Of a stretch of 64,000 bases of DNA, positions 27,699 through 35,112 are shown piece after piece. Under the pieces are notes generated by a model. That model saw only the letters and a program-made list of their open reading frames with translations. It ran no database searches and was not told where the DNA came from. Position 1 is the first letter of the stretch, and every line of letters begins with the position of its first letter. Source of the stretch: Parvibaculum sp. Lineage in GTDB: Bacteria; Pseudomonadota; Alphaproteobacteria; Parvibaculales; Parvibaculaceae. The stretch spans positions 744,001-808,000 of the forward strand of contig JAEPQD010000002.1 in assembly GCA_017642695.1 (NCBI GenBank), read 5' to 3'. A program made the position numbers and the translations under genes.

Positions 27699-28046
27699 TC
27701 AGTAATCCGTCAGGCACGGAAAGGCATCGGTCATCGCCTGCATCATGGCATTCCCGTATGGCTCTTCGGCCCAGAAGGGATCGCGCTCGAGTTCACTCAG
27801 GCGGGAGATCATCATGTCAGCTGCCTTGTTGCGCTCGAGCGGAATGCAGACCGGCTGTGGATTGTTCGACATCTTGATGCCCGACAGAATGAAGTCGTTC
27901 ATATATACCCGGCAATCGTCGAGATAGTCGTCGCATTCGAGGAGGAACGTTTGCAGTGAATCGTCGGCCGGTTCTTCCGCCTGCGCATCGGCAAACAGCC
28001 CGAAGAATGCAAGCACGGCCGCGGCCGCCCCCAACACAGTCTTCAT
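27699..28046 (-). CDS. Exported Rap1a/Tai4-like protein, copy A
   Basis: The 115-residue protein has a signal peptide (MKTVLGAAAAVLAFFGLFADAQAEE). The mature part has the spacing of Rap1a/Tai4 immunity proteins: FLLECDDYLDDCRVYMNDFILSG, then VCIPLER, then a C-terminal AFPCLTDY, with four cysteines able to make two disulfides. Known members protect the periplasm from type VI amidase effectors, but no effector or T6SS gene is in this window. Family membership is by pattern and not certain. Copy B at 28192 is a tandem duplicate. It is convergent with the GPH transporter. Confidence 0.7.
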   Translation of the reverse strand: MKTVLGAAAAVLAFFGLFADAQAEEPADDSLQTFLLECDDYLDDCRVYMNDFILSGIKMSNNPQPVCIPLERNKAADMMISRLSELERDPFWAEEPYGNAMMQAMTDAFPCLTDY

Positions 28047-28156
28047 TTTATCCGCCCCCCAATTACCGGCTCATGCCGACCGAGGGAGCGTGCGCGCGCG
28101 GATGGGGGGCGTCAAGGTGCGGCAATGAGACAGCCGGCGATTTGGGGCGGCTTGAG

Positions 28157-28180
28157 CGGAGCGGCCGCCGAACCTGCCGT
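28157..28180. repeat. Tandem-duplication junction repeat
   Basis: These 24 bases are identical to 27663-27686, the end of the second GPH transporter gene, at an offset of 494. A degenerate third copy (19 of 21 matching) lies at 28651-28671. The repeats mark the units that duplicated the Rap1a-like genes. Confidence 0.85.
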
Positions 28181-28191
28181 GAGGAAGAGAC

Positions 28192-28536
28192 TCACTCATC
28201 CGTCAGACAGGGATAGCTTTCGAGCACGGCCTCCGCCATTGCAAGCCCGTCCGACCTCTCTGCCCATTCGGGTTCAACCCCAAGGATGAACATGTATTGG
28301 AGCACGGTGTTGGCCGCTTCATAGGGCTCGACGGGCACGCAAGCCGGGTCCGGATTGAACGAGAATTTTTCTATGAACGCCGGGATGAATGCGTGTGTAT
28401 AGGCACGGCAATAATCCGGATTGCCTGCGCATTCGTCGAGAAATTCACTCAGAGACTTTTCGGGTGGTTCCTCCGCATGCGCGGGCGAGCCGATGAGTGC
28501 AAGCGCGACCGCGATTGCTCCAAAAGCCGTCTTCAT
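28192..28536 (-). CDS. Exported Rap1a/Tai4-like protein, copy B
   Basis: The 114-residue paralogue of the protein at 27699 has signal peptide MKTAFGAIAVALALIGSPAHA. The cysteine pattern FLDECAGNPDYCRAYTHAFIPAF, ACVPVEPYEAAN and a final SYPCLTDE is the same as copy A, including the CLTD ending. The body has diverged to roughly a third to half identity, so the duplication is not recent. Non-coding sequence upstream is better preserved (24 identical bases at 28082 and 28575). Role as an immunity protein is inference; no partner toxin is seen. Confidence 0.7.
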   Translation of the reverse strand: MKTAFGAIAVALALIGSPAHAEEPPEKSLSEFLDECAGNPDYCRAYTHAFIPAFIEKFSFNPDPACVPVEPYEAANTVLQYMFILGVEPEWAERSDGLAMAEAVLESYPCLTDE

Positions 28537-28671
28537 CTTGTTTCACCCCCCTGCAAGCCGGCTCGTAGCCGACGGAGGGAGCGTGCGCGCGCGGATGGAA
28601 GGCGTCAAGGCTGCCTCGCCGGGGGGAGGCGCGCCCAGATGCAGCTACAACCGCCGACCCTGTCGTGAGGA

Positions 28672-28920
28672 TCAGAAATCAAAAAGCTCGCCGAGGAAGG
28701 ATTCGCGCTTCTTCTTGCGGTATTGCGGTTGCCTGTCGTCGTCGCGGCGTTCCTCGCGCTGCGGCGCGGAAGCGGGACGCTCTGCCGGACCCGCGCGCTC
28801 GATGATCTTGTCGAGTTCGCCGCGATCGAGCCAGACGCCGCGGCATTTGGGGCAATAGTCGATCTCAACGCCGCTGCGGTCGGCCATAACGAGCGTTTCA
28901 TTATCGACGGGGCATTTCAT
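28672..28920 (-). CDS. TFIIB-type zinc-ribbon protein
   Basis: The start at 28920 gives 82 residues beginning MKCPVDNETLVMADRSGVEIDYCPKCRGVWLDRGELDKII, the typical zf-TFIIB small protein with four zinc-binding cysteines or their equivalents (CPVD and CPKC). The longer frame to 29034 has no conserved residues. The C-terminal half is charged and low in complexity (APQREERRDDDRQPQYRKKKR) and ends ESFLGELFDF. Function is unknown. The third relic of the upstream duplication abuts its 3' end. Confidence 0.83.
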   Translation of the reverse strand: MKCPVDNETLVMADRSGVEIDYCPKCRGVWLDRGELDKIIERAGPAERPASAPQREERRDDDRQPQYRKKKRESFLGELFDF

Positions 28921-29323
28921 GAGACGATTTCGTCCTTTCCTGCTTCGGCGCCCGGAAGAGGGCGCGTTTCCTCTATCGATATAGGTGGAGAAGCACGAAC
29001 CGCCAGAGCGCGGCGGACGAAATAACGCCTGCATGCAGCCGCAGCCGCCGTGAGGCGGCCAGTCTTGAGTTTATTCTTCCACCCTCCCCTTGGGGAGGGT
29101 CAAACCGCTGCAGGCGGTTTGGGGCGGGGGCTCGGCTATCGGCAGAGTGCGCGAATTCGATTATGTGCCGAAGTTTCTCGCTTTCGTTCGGGGTTCAAAA
29201 AAGGTCCACCGGACCTTTTTTGTTCGCTTTGCGAAGCACCCCGAACCCCCGAAAAATTCTTCGCTTCGCTCGAATTTTGTCGACCCTCCCCCAAGGGGAG
29301 GGTGAAAAGAAAAGAAGTTCCGT
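28921..29323. other. Intergenic region largely made of a palindromic repeat element
   Basis: About 400 bases without a gene. The first 110 bases are leader of the zinc-ribbon gene. From 29080 to 29303 lies the inverted-repeat element described separately. The bases just before 29324 (the M20 stop) show nothing else. Open frames at 29050-29409 and nearby are repeat translations. Confidence 0.6.
29080..29303. repeat. MITE-like element with palindromic terminal inverted repeats
   Basis: The 224-base unit is bounded by 29080-29101 and 29282-29303, which are reverse complements of each other except for one inserted G. Each end is itself a hairpin (ACCCTCCCC with GGGGAGGGT). Inside are another inverted pair (AACCGC/GCGGTT at 29103-29119) and an 11-bp A/T-flanked hairpin at 29197-29221, also found at 23896. 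No transposase is encoded. No target duplication is obvious. Confidence 0.75.
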
Positions 29324-30580
29324 TTACATGCAGCCGCAGCCGCCGATATTGGTCGAGCCGTTCGGATCGTAGGCGGCTTCGACGGAGCGGGCGGAGCTGT
29401 CCGCGGTGACGGCGAAGTCGGCCTTCGCCCTTTCGCGCATCGCGCCGTCCGTCATGTAGTCGATGGCGGTCATGGCAAGCGCCTTGGCGCCGTCGATGCA
29501 GGCCTTGTCGCCGAGATCGGAGGCGGCCCATTTCGCGAATTCCGGATTGTGGATCACGACATGGGGCGGCGCGCAGGCGATCATCGGATGGATCGAGGGA
29601 ACGCGGTGGCTGACATTGCCCATGTCGGTGCTGCCCGAGGAGCCCGAGGGCATTTTCGACAGCGGGAAGAAGTCGCGGCCAAGCGCGCGGCCGTTCGCCT
29701 CGTAAGCCTCGGCAATCGCCATGCTGGTCTTGAGGTCGAGATAGTCGGCCTTCGCCCATTTGACGTCGACCGTGCAGCCGCTCGCGAGCGCGCCCGCCTC
29801 GAAGCAGGCCTGGACGCGCTTCTTCAGGGGTGCGAGGTCTTCCGCATCCGCGGCGCGGACATAGAAGAGAGCGTTGGTTTCGTCCGGCACGATGTTGGGC
29901 GCGGCGCCGCCCTTCTTGATGATGCCGTGGATGCGCTCGGTCGGCTTGATATGCTGGCGGAGCTGGGCGATCGCCTGATAGGCGGTGATGAGGGCGTCGA
30001 GCGCGTTCAATCCCATATGCGGCATGGCTGAGGCATGCGCCGAGCGGCCGTGATAGGTGACGGAGACTTCCGAGACGCAGATGCAGGGCATGGTGACGAG
30101 GTCGACGCCTGCCGGGTGGACCATCATCGCGGCATCGACGCCCGCGAAGGCGCCTTCCTGCGCCATCAGTTCCTTGCCGCCGCCCATCTCCTCCGCCGGG
30201 GTGCCGAGATAGCGGACGCGGCCGGGGAGCTTCGAGCCGAGCTTCGCGAGTGCCAGCGACGCGCCGAGGCCCGTGGTCGCGATGATGTTGTGGCCGCAGG
30301 CATGGCCGATGCCGGGGAGCGCGTCATATTCGGAGAGGATCGCGACTTCCGGCCCGCGTTCGCCGAAGCTCGACGCGTAAGCCGTGGGAAGGCCGAAGGC
30401 GCCGCGCGTGACGGGAAGGTCGGCCGCGTCGAGCGCGGCGGTGAGGATGCGGGCCGCCTCGTGCTCGTGGAAGGCGAGTTCGGGCTTCGCATGGATCGCG
30501 TGGCTGACGCCGAGCAGGCTCGACGACATGGCGTCGATTGCGTCGCAGACTTCGCGCTTCAGGGCGGCGGCTTCGGTCAT
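29324..30580 (-). CDS. M20-family amidohydrolase, AbgA/AbgB-like
   Basis: The 418-residue protein has the M20D metal sites: LSEYDALPGIGHACGHNIIATTGLG near residue 85 and GTPAEEMGGGKELM near 128, with MMVHPAG further on. The dimerisation domain follows at VSVTYHGRSAHAS. It is closest in pattern to aminobenzoyl-glutamate hydrolases and other N-acyl amino-acid hydrolases. The C-terminus is unusual, ending in GSTNIGGCGCM with two cysteines after the domain. The gene is divergent from the hydrolase at 30676. Confidence 0.88.
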   Translation of the reverse strand: MTEAAALKREVCDAIDAMSSSLLGVSHAIHAKPELAFHEHEAARILTAALDAADLPVTRGAFGLPTAYASSFGERGPEVAILSEYDALPGIGHACGHNIIATTGLGASLALAKLGSKLPGRVRYLGTPAEEMGGGKELMAQEGAFAGVDAAMMVHPAGVDLVTMPCICVSEVSVTYHGRSAHASAMPHMGLNALDALITAYQAIAQLRQHIKPTERIHGIIKKGGAAPNIVPDETNALFYVRAADAEDLAPLKKRVQACFEAGALASGCTVDVKWAKADYLDLKTSMAIAEAYEANGRALGRDFFPLSKMPSGSSGSTDMGNVSHRVPSIHPMIACAPPHVVIHNPEFAKWAASDLGDKACIDGAKALAMTAIDYMTDGAMRERAKADFAVTADSSARSVEAAYDPNGSTNIGGCGCM

Positions 30581-30675
30581 CTCGTTCTCCCCGTGTTTTG
30601 AATGAGCGTAGACCCTCGGGGGCCGGTTTTCCAGCCGCAGGAGCGGGGCTAGACTGCGCCGCGAAAGGACCTTCC

Positions 30676-31425
30676 ATGGAATTCTTCGAGACGGATGACG
30701 GGGTGCGGATCGCCTATGCGGTGGCGGGCGAGGGGAGCCCCGTCGTGCTCGCGCATGGTTTCGCCTCCACGCATGCCGTGAACTGGGTGGCGACGGGATG
30801 GGCGAAGGTGCTCACGGGAGCCGGCTACCGCGTCATCATGCCGGATATGCGCGGACACGGGGAAAGCGGGAAGAGCCATGACAAGGCCGATTATACGCTT
30901 GCCGCGATGGCGGGCGATCTCGTGGCGCTGCTCGATCATCTGGGCGAGCCGGGGGCCGACCTGATGGGCTATTCGATGGGCGCGATGGCGGCGCTTGTCG
31001 CGGGCATGGAATATCCCGACCGTTTTGACCGGATCGTGGCGGCGGGTGTCGGGGCGCGGCTGCTCGATCCGAAGAGGGACCCTGGGCCCGTCATCGAGGC
31101 GCTGCTGACCGAAGACCCGTCGGGCATCGAGGACAAGAGCGCGCTTCTCTTCCGAACCTTCGCGGACCAGAACAAACAGGACCGCGAGGCGCTTGCCGCC
31201 TGTTTCGAGGCGGTGCGCGCGCCCTTCCCGGTGGAGGGGCTCGGCGGCATCAGGCGGCCGGTGCTCGTCGTTGCGGGCGAGACGGACGTACAGGCCGGTG
31301 CGCCGGGGCCGCTCGCCGAGCGGATACCGGGCGGCGAGGCCGCCGTGGTGCCGAAGCGCGACCACATGAAGACGGTCGGCGACCGCGGCTACAAGGAAGC
31401 GGTGCTGAAATTCCTCGGCGGTTGA
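30676..31425 (+). CDS. Alpha/beta-fold hydrolase
   Basis: The ATG at 30676 (249 residues) begins MEFFETDDGVRIAYAVAGEG; the frame upstream to 30538 overlaps the M20 start. The nucleophile is Ser100 in LMGYSMGAM, with VVLAHGFAS near 24 and MPDMRGHGESG near 56. The likely catalytic histidine is in PKRDHMKTVGD near the C-terminus. It is a paralogue of the hydrolase at 25516. The stop codon touches the convergent SDR gene with no spacing. Confidence 0.87.
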   Translation: MEFFETDDGVRIAYAVAGEGSPVVLAHGFASTHAVNWVATGWAKVLTGAGYRVIMPDMRGHGESGKSHDKADYTLAAMAGDLVALLDHLGEPGADLMGYSMGAMAALVAGMEYPDRFDRIVAAGVGARLLDPKRDPGPVIEALLTEDPSGIEDKSALLFRTFADQNKQDREALAACFEAVRAPFPVEGLGGIRRPVLVVAGETDVQAGAPGPLAERIPGGEAAVVPKRDHMKTVGDRGYKEAVLKFLGG

Positions 31426-32217
31426 TCAGCGGGCGGTAAGCGGCGCGAAGCCGAGATGCATGCCCGCATCGGTGATGAGGGTTTCGCCGGTGATGTGGTC
31501 CGAGCCTTCGCCGCAGAAGAAGACGACGGCGGTCGCGATATCTTCCGGCGTGCCGGCGCGCTGGAGCGGCGTCGATTCTTCCTGCTGGCGCCTGATGCCC
31601 TCGAAGGTCTGCTGGCCGAAGCGGTCGGAAAACCAGCGCGTGCCGATGAAGCCGGGGCAGACGGCGTTGACGCGGATCTTCGGCGCGAGGGAGCGGGCGA
31701 GCGAGAGCGTCATGGTGTTGAGCGCGCCTTTCGAGGCGGCATAGGCGACGGAAGAGCCGATGCCGGTGACGCCCGCGATGGACGAAACGTTCACGACCGA
31801 ACCCTTGCCTGCTTCCTTCATGTGGGGCGCGCAGGCGCGGATCATCTGGTAGGCGCCGACGACGTTCACCTTGTAGATCCAGAGGAAGTCTTCGGCGTCG
31901 AGCTCGTCGAGTTCGGCATGGTTCGCGAACTTGGTGCCGCCCGCATTGTTCACCAGCACGTCGACGCGGCCCCATTTCTTCACGGTCTCGTCCACGATGC
32001 GGCGGCAATCGGCATCCTCACCGACATCTCCCTGAGCCAGCAGCGCCTGAACACCCTTCGCCTCGCAGGCGGCGAGCGTCTCCTTCGCCTCCGTCTCGCT
32101 CTTCGTGTAGTTGATGACGACGTTGCAGCCCTTGTCCGCGAGTTGCAGGGCGACGGCGGCGCCGAGACCGGTGGCGGAACCCGTGACGATGGCGACCTTG
32201 TTCTTGAGCGACGACAT
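31426..32217 (-). CDS. Short-chain dehydrogenase/reductase (FabG-like)
   Basis: The 263-residue classical SDR has the nucleotide-binding TGSATGLGAAVA near residue 12, NNAGG near 89, catalytic Ser in NVSSIAG and the YAASK motif near 158. The C-terminal lid is typical. Asn after the beta-2 strand (NYTKSETEAKE) favours NADP(H), as in FabG, though this is weak evidence. Substrate is a ketone or alcohol, possibly a 3-oxoacyl-CoA. A possible terminator is not seen; it meets the hydrolase gene end to end. Confidence 0.88.
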   Translation of the reverse strand: MSSLKNKVAIVTGSATGLGAAVALQLADKGCNVVINYTKSETEAKETLAACEAKGVQALLAQGDVGEDADCRRIVDETVKKWGRVDVLVNNAGGTKFANHAELDELDAEDFLWIYKVNVVGAYQMIRACAPHMKEAGKGSVVNVSSIAGVTGIGSSVAYAASKGALNTMTLSLARSLAPKIRVNAVCPGFIGTRWFSDRFGQQTFEGIRRQQEESTPLQRAGTPEDIATAVVFFCGEGSDHITGETLITDAGMHLGFAPLTAR

Positions 32218-32305
32218 GCGCTTCTCCCTCGTGTGATTTTGCGGGGAGTGTAGCGGGGGCGGGGGGCGATCCCAACCGGAGATGGGGGCAGATGTGCGGT
32301 TCCGA

Positions 32306-32671
32306 CTAATCGTCAGACAGAGGCGGTTCGGGCGGAAAGCGGAAGGCGGCGAGGATGAGCCGGTCGTTCAGCCGGTCGCGGCGCGCGGGCGAGGTTTCGA
32401 GGTCTATCGAAACACGGCCGTGGGGCTCGTGGCGCATTGCGGTGCCGCGGGCGAAGCCGACGCCCGGCACGTCCAGAGCCACATCCGTTCCAATCGCGGG
32501 AAGCGGCGTGACCTCGACGATGGCGCCCGTTGCCGACATTTCGTGAACAAGGCATTCGGCGTCGACCCCGGCATAGACGATGCGGCCCTCGATGCGCGTG
32601 GCGATGCGACGGAAGCGGCGGCGCTCCGCGTCCGTTTGAGGCGTTCCGGCGATTTCAGAGGGCTCGGCCAT
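32306..32671 (-). CDS. Single PilZ-domain protein
   Basis: The 121-residue protein shows the PilZ pattern: RRRFRRIATRIEGRIVYAG (RxxxR switch near residues 18-24), then LVHEMSATGAIVEV (the D/NxSxxG region here reads EMSATG), then a GTAMRHEPHGRVSIDLE strand. PilZ domains bind cyclic di-GMP. The substitution of Glu for the usual Asp/Asn in the second motif could weaken binding. No output domain is attached. The gene is divergent from the DUF427 gene. Confidence 0.78.
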   Translation of the reverse strand: MAEPSEIAGTPQTDAERRRFRRIATRIEGRIVYAGVDAECLVHEMSATGAIVEVTPLPAIGTDVALDVPGVGFARGTAMRHEPHGRVSIDLETSPARRDRLNDRLILAAFRFPPEPPLSDD

Positions 32672-32777
32672 GACAGGTGTCTCCGGTCCTCAGGCTAGAG
32701 CCCGGAGGTTGCCAAATCCTTGCCGCGCCCCATCTCAATGGCAGACACGGATGTCAGGACAAATGGAGAGATTCGTC

Positions 32778-33170
32778 ATGGGACGGCTGGTATCGGGCAA
32801 GGAACACAAGTCGGGCTACGAGACCAATCCGAAGCATCTGCTGCGCGTTCTGCCGGCCGGCCGCCGCATCAAGATCAGCGTGGACGGCGAGACGATCGCG
32901 GAGAGTTCGGACGCCCTGGAGCTGTTCGAGGGCGAGTATGCGCCCGTCTTCTACCTGCCGCGCAAGGACGTGCTGATGGGCAAGCTCACGCCGACGGCGA
33001 GCCATACATGGTGCCCCTACAAGGGCGAGGCGAGCTACTGGAAGATCGATGCCGAAGGCGGCGACATTCAGGACGCTGTCTGGTCCTATGAGGACCCGTT
33101 CGTCGAGATGGCGGAGATAAAGGACCACATGGCCTTCTATCCGAACAAGGTGACGATCGAGGCAGACTGA
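32778..33170 (+). CDS. DUF427-family protein
   Basis: I start at the ATG at 32778 (130 residues) because GGAGAG lies at a good distance; ATGs at 32751 and 32763 are alternatives. The DUF427 signature is VSVDGETIAESSDALELFEG-like (ISVDGETIAESSDAL), followed by VFYLPRKDVLMGKLTPTASHTWCPYKGEASYW and VWSYEDPF, ending MAFYPNKV. The fold is a small beta-barrel of unknown function, sometimes with a nucleotidyltransferase link. Ends at a strong hairpin. Confidence 0.87.
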   Translation: MGRLVSGKEHKSGYETNPKHLLRVLPAGRRIKISVDGETIAESSDALELFEGEYAPVFYLPRKDVLMGKLTPTASHTWCPYKGEASYWKIDAEGGDIQDAVWSYEDPFVEMAEIKDHMAFYPNKVTIEAD

Positions 33171-33192
33171 GGCGCCTGGGCGTCCCGCCAAT

Positions 33193-33223
33193 CGTCACGG
33201 CCCGCAGGATGCGGGCCATGACG
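33193..33223. terminator. Bidirectional hairpin between convergent genes
   Basis: Arms 33193-33205 and 33211-33223 pair with one mismatch in 13 and a five-base loop. There is no T-run. It lies between the convergent DUF427 and SDR genes, so it may stop or protect transcripts from both sides. Confidence 0.5.
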
Positions 33224-33239
33224 CATTGCCGCACGGATA

Positions 33240-34103
33240 TCAGGCCGGTTTCTTCGCCTCTTCCGGCAAGCTCGACAGGAAATCCGAAATCACCTTTTCG
33301 AAATCGATGCGCTTGCCGAGCGTGTTCATCGGACCGGCGGTGAGCGCGCCGTCGACGGCGATGGTCTGACCGTTGACGAAGGTGGATTCGTCGCTGGCGA
33401 GGAAGAGAGCGGCGTTGGCGATGTCTTCCGGCAGTCCGGAACGCGGCGTCGGCTGAATCTTCGCGAGATGCTGTTTCATCACTTCGGCGAACTGATCGGC
33501 GACCTGCGTGCCGAGGCCGAGACCGCTGCCGAAGATGGAGGTGGCGATGCCGCCGGGGCAGATCGCGTTCGAGCGCACGAAATGGGGCGCAAGCTCCATC
33601 GCCGCGCAGCGCGAGAAGTGGTGCACGGCCGCCTTGCAGGCGGAATAGACGAGGGGGCCATAGCCCGCCTGGAGGCCCGCGACAGAGGCGGTCGAGATGA
33701 TCGAGCCGGACTGCTGCTTCTTCATGTGGGGCACGGCATATTTGTAGCCGAGGACGACGCCTTTCAGCAGCACGCCGACGGTTTCGTCGAAGCCGTTCAT
33801 GTCGATCTCGGCCAGTTCGCCGCCGACGCCGCCATAGCCTGCATTGTTGAAGAGGACGTCGAGGCGGCCGAATTTCTTCACGGTGTGATCGACGAGGTTT
33901 TTCACTTCGTCTTCATGCGCGACGTTGGCGCGGCAATAGGAGAAGTTGGCGCCCAGTTCGCGCTCCATCGCCTCGCCCTTGTGGTCCTGCAGGTCGGCGG
34001 CGACGACCTTCGCGCCTTCCTTCAGAAAGAGGTCGACAGTACCGCGGCCGATGCCGCTCGTGCCGCCGGTGATGATGGCGACCTTGCCGTCGAGACGTCC
34101 CAT
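33240..34103 (-). CDS. Short-chain dehydrogenase/reductase
   Basis: The ATG at 34103 gives 287 residues beginning MGRLDGKVAIITGGTSGIGRG; the longer frame to 34229 overlaps the crotonase gene. It has NNAGYGG, STASVAGLQ and the YSACKAA catalytic Tyr/Lys. Asp near the end of beta-2 (VAADLQDHKG) favours NAD(H). The C-terminal extension (MNTLGKRIDFEKVISDFLSSLPEEAKKPA) is longer than in FabG. It probably forms an operon with the upstream crotonase, 26 bases away. Confidence 0.87.
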   Translation of the reverse strand: MGRLDGKVAIITGGTSGIGRGTVDLFLKEGAKVVAADLQDHKGEAMERELGANFSYCRANVAHEDEVKNLVDHTVKKFGRLDVLFNNAGYGGVGGELAEIDMNGFDETVGVLLKGVVLGYKYAVPHMKKQQSGSIISTASVAGLQAGYGPLVYSACKAAVHHFSRCAAMELAPHFVRSNAICPGGIATSIFGSGLGLGTQVADQFAEVMKQHLAKIQPTPRSGLPEDIANAALFLASDESTFVNGQTIAVDGALTAGPMNTLGKRIDFEKVISDFLSSLPEEAKKPA

Positions 34104-34129
34104 GATTTTCTCCCTGTTTCGGTTCGATC

Positions 34130-34903
34130 TTACTTGCCCTTGAAGACGGGCTTTCTTTTTTCCATGAAGGCGGCGCGGCCTTCCTTGTAGTCCTCGCTGG
34201 CGAAACAGCGGGCGATCAACGCCTCGCATTTGTCGCCATCGAAATTGCCGGGCGCTTTCGTGAATTCGTCGACGACCTGCTTGGCGGTGTTGACGGTCAT
34301 GGGTGCATTTTCGGCGATGAGGGCGCAGTAGTCGCGGACGACATTTTCGAGCGCGTCCCTCGTCGTCACGCGGTTGACGAGGCCCATGGCAAGCGCCTCG
34401 TCATGCGTGAAGCGGCGTGCGGTGAAGAATATCTCCTTCGCAAAGGACGGGCCGACGACATGAACGAGGCGGCCGGTGCCGCCCGCGCCATAGGCGAGAC
34501 CGAGTTTCGCCGCCGGTATACCGAAGGTCGAGCCTTCGGCCGCGATCCGCATGTCGCAGGACAGCGCGATGCCGAGGCCGCCGCCGATGCAATAGCCGTC
34601 GATCATGGCGATGGTGGGCTTCGAGGCATCGGCGATGCCGTTGAAGGCGATCTCGGTCGCAGTCTCGTAGGCGAGGATGCCTTCCGGGCTGGAGCGGCTT
34701 TCGCCGAACTGCGAAATGTCGGCGCCGGCGACGAAGGCGCGGTCGCCCGCGCCGGTCAGCACGATGACGCGGACCTCGTCATCCGCCTCGAAGGCGGCGA
34801 GGATTTCCGGCACGGCCTGCCACATCTCGAGGCTGACGGCATTCAGTCGCTCGGGGTTGTTGAAGATCATCCAGCCGATCGCGCCGTCCTTCTTCGCGAT
34901 CAT
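34130..34903 (-). CDS. Enoyl-CoA hydratase/isomerase-family protein
   Basis: The ATG at 34903 gives 257 residues (MIAKKDGAIGWMIFNNPERLNAV); no clear ribosome-binding site is seen, and a TTG nine codons upstream is an alternative. The frame further upstream translates the repeat at 35012 and is not real. Crotonase features are RAFVAGADISQFGE (oxyanion loop 1), MIDGYCIGGGLGIALSCDMRIA (loop 2) and AAKLGLAYGAGGTGRLVHVVG. It probably hydrates a 2-enoyl-CoA, feeding the SDR encoded downstream. Confidence 0.86.
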   Translation of the reverse strand: MIAKKDGAIGWMIFNNPERLNAVSLEMWQAVPEILAAFEADDEVRVIVLTGAGDRAFVAGADISQFGESRSSPEGILAYETATEIAFNGIADASKPTIAMIDGYCIGGGLGIALSCDMRIAAEGSTFGIPAAKLGLAYGAGGTGRLVHVVGPSFAKEIFFTARRFTHDEALAMGLVNRVTTRDALENVVRDYCALIAENAPMTVNTAKQVVDEFTKAPGNFDGDKCEALIARCFASEDYKEGRAAFMEKRKPVFKGK

Positions 34904-35011
34904 GGAGGTGGTGGGAGAGGAGATGGTCAACGGCTTGTCCCGGATCAGGTGTTTCGCTGCCGTCTGGGATACAGGCGGGACGGGAGGCTGGCAACCGATC
35001 ACTATCAAGTT

Positions 35012-35098
35012 GTCATTGCCGGGCCTGACCCGGCAATCCAGAGCCGCAAGGCACGGAACAAGAGGCCCCTGGATGCCCGGGTCAAGCCCGGGCATGAC
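35012..35098. repeat. Dispersed palindromic repeat (encodes MPGLDPGIQ when translated)
   Basis: Two halves, 35012-35041 and 35069-35098, are inverted copies of one another. Each half is also a hairpin of its own: 9-bp arms at 35015-35023/35029-35037 and at 35073-35081/35087-35095. The translation MPGLDPGIQ...RVRPGNDN is the familiar false-protein signature of this alphaproteobacterial intergenic repeat. It sits between the convergent... same-strand sulfatase end and crotonase start. Confidence 0.85.
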
Positions 35099-35112
35099 GC
35101 ATTTTTATTGTT

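Noticed and set aside
34904-35095. N-terminal extension of the crotonase (MPGLDPGIQ...)
   Set aside because: It translates the palindromic repeat at 35012-35098; such translations are recurrent false proteins.
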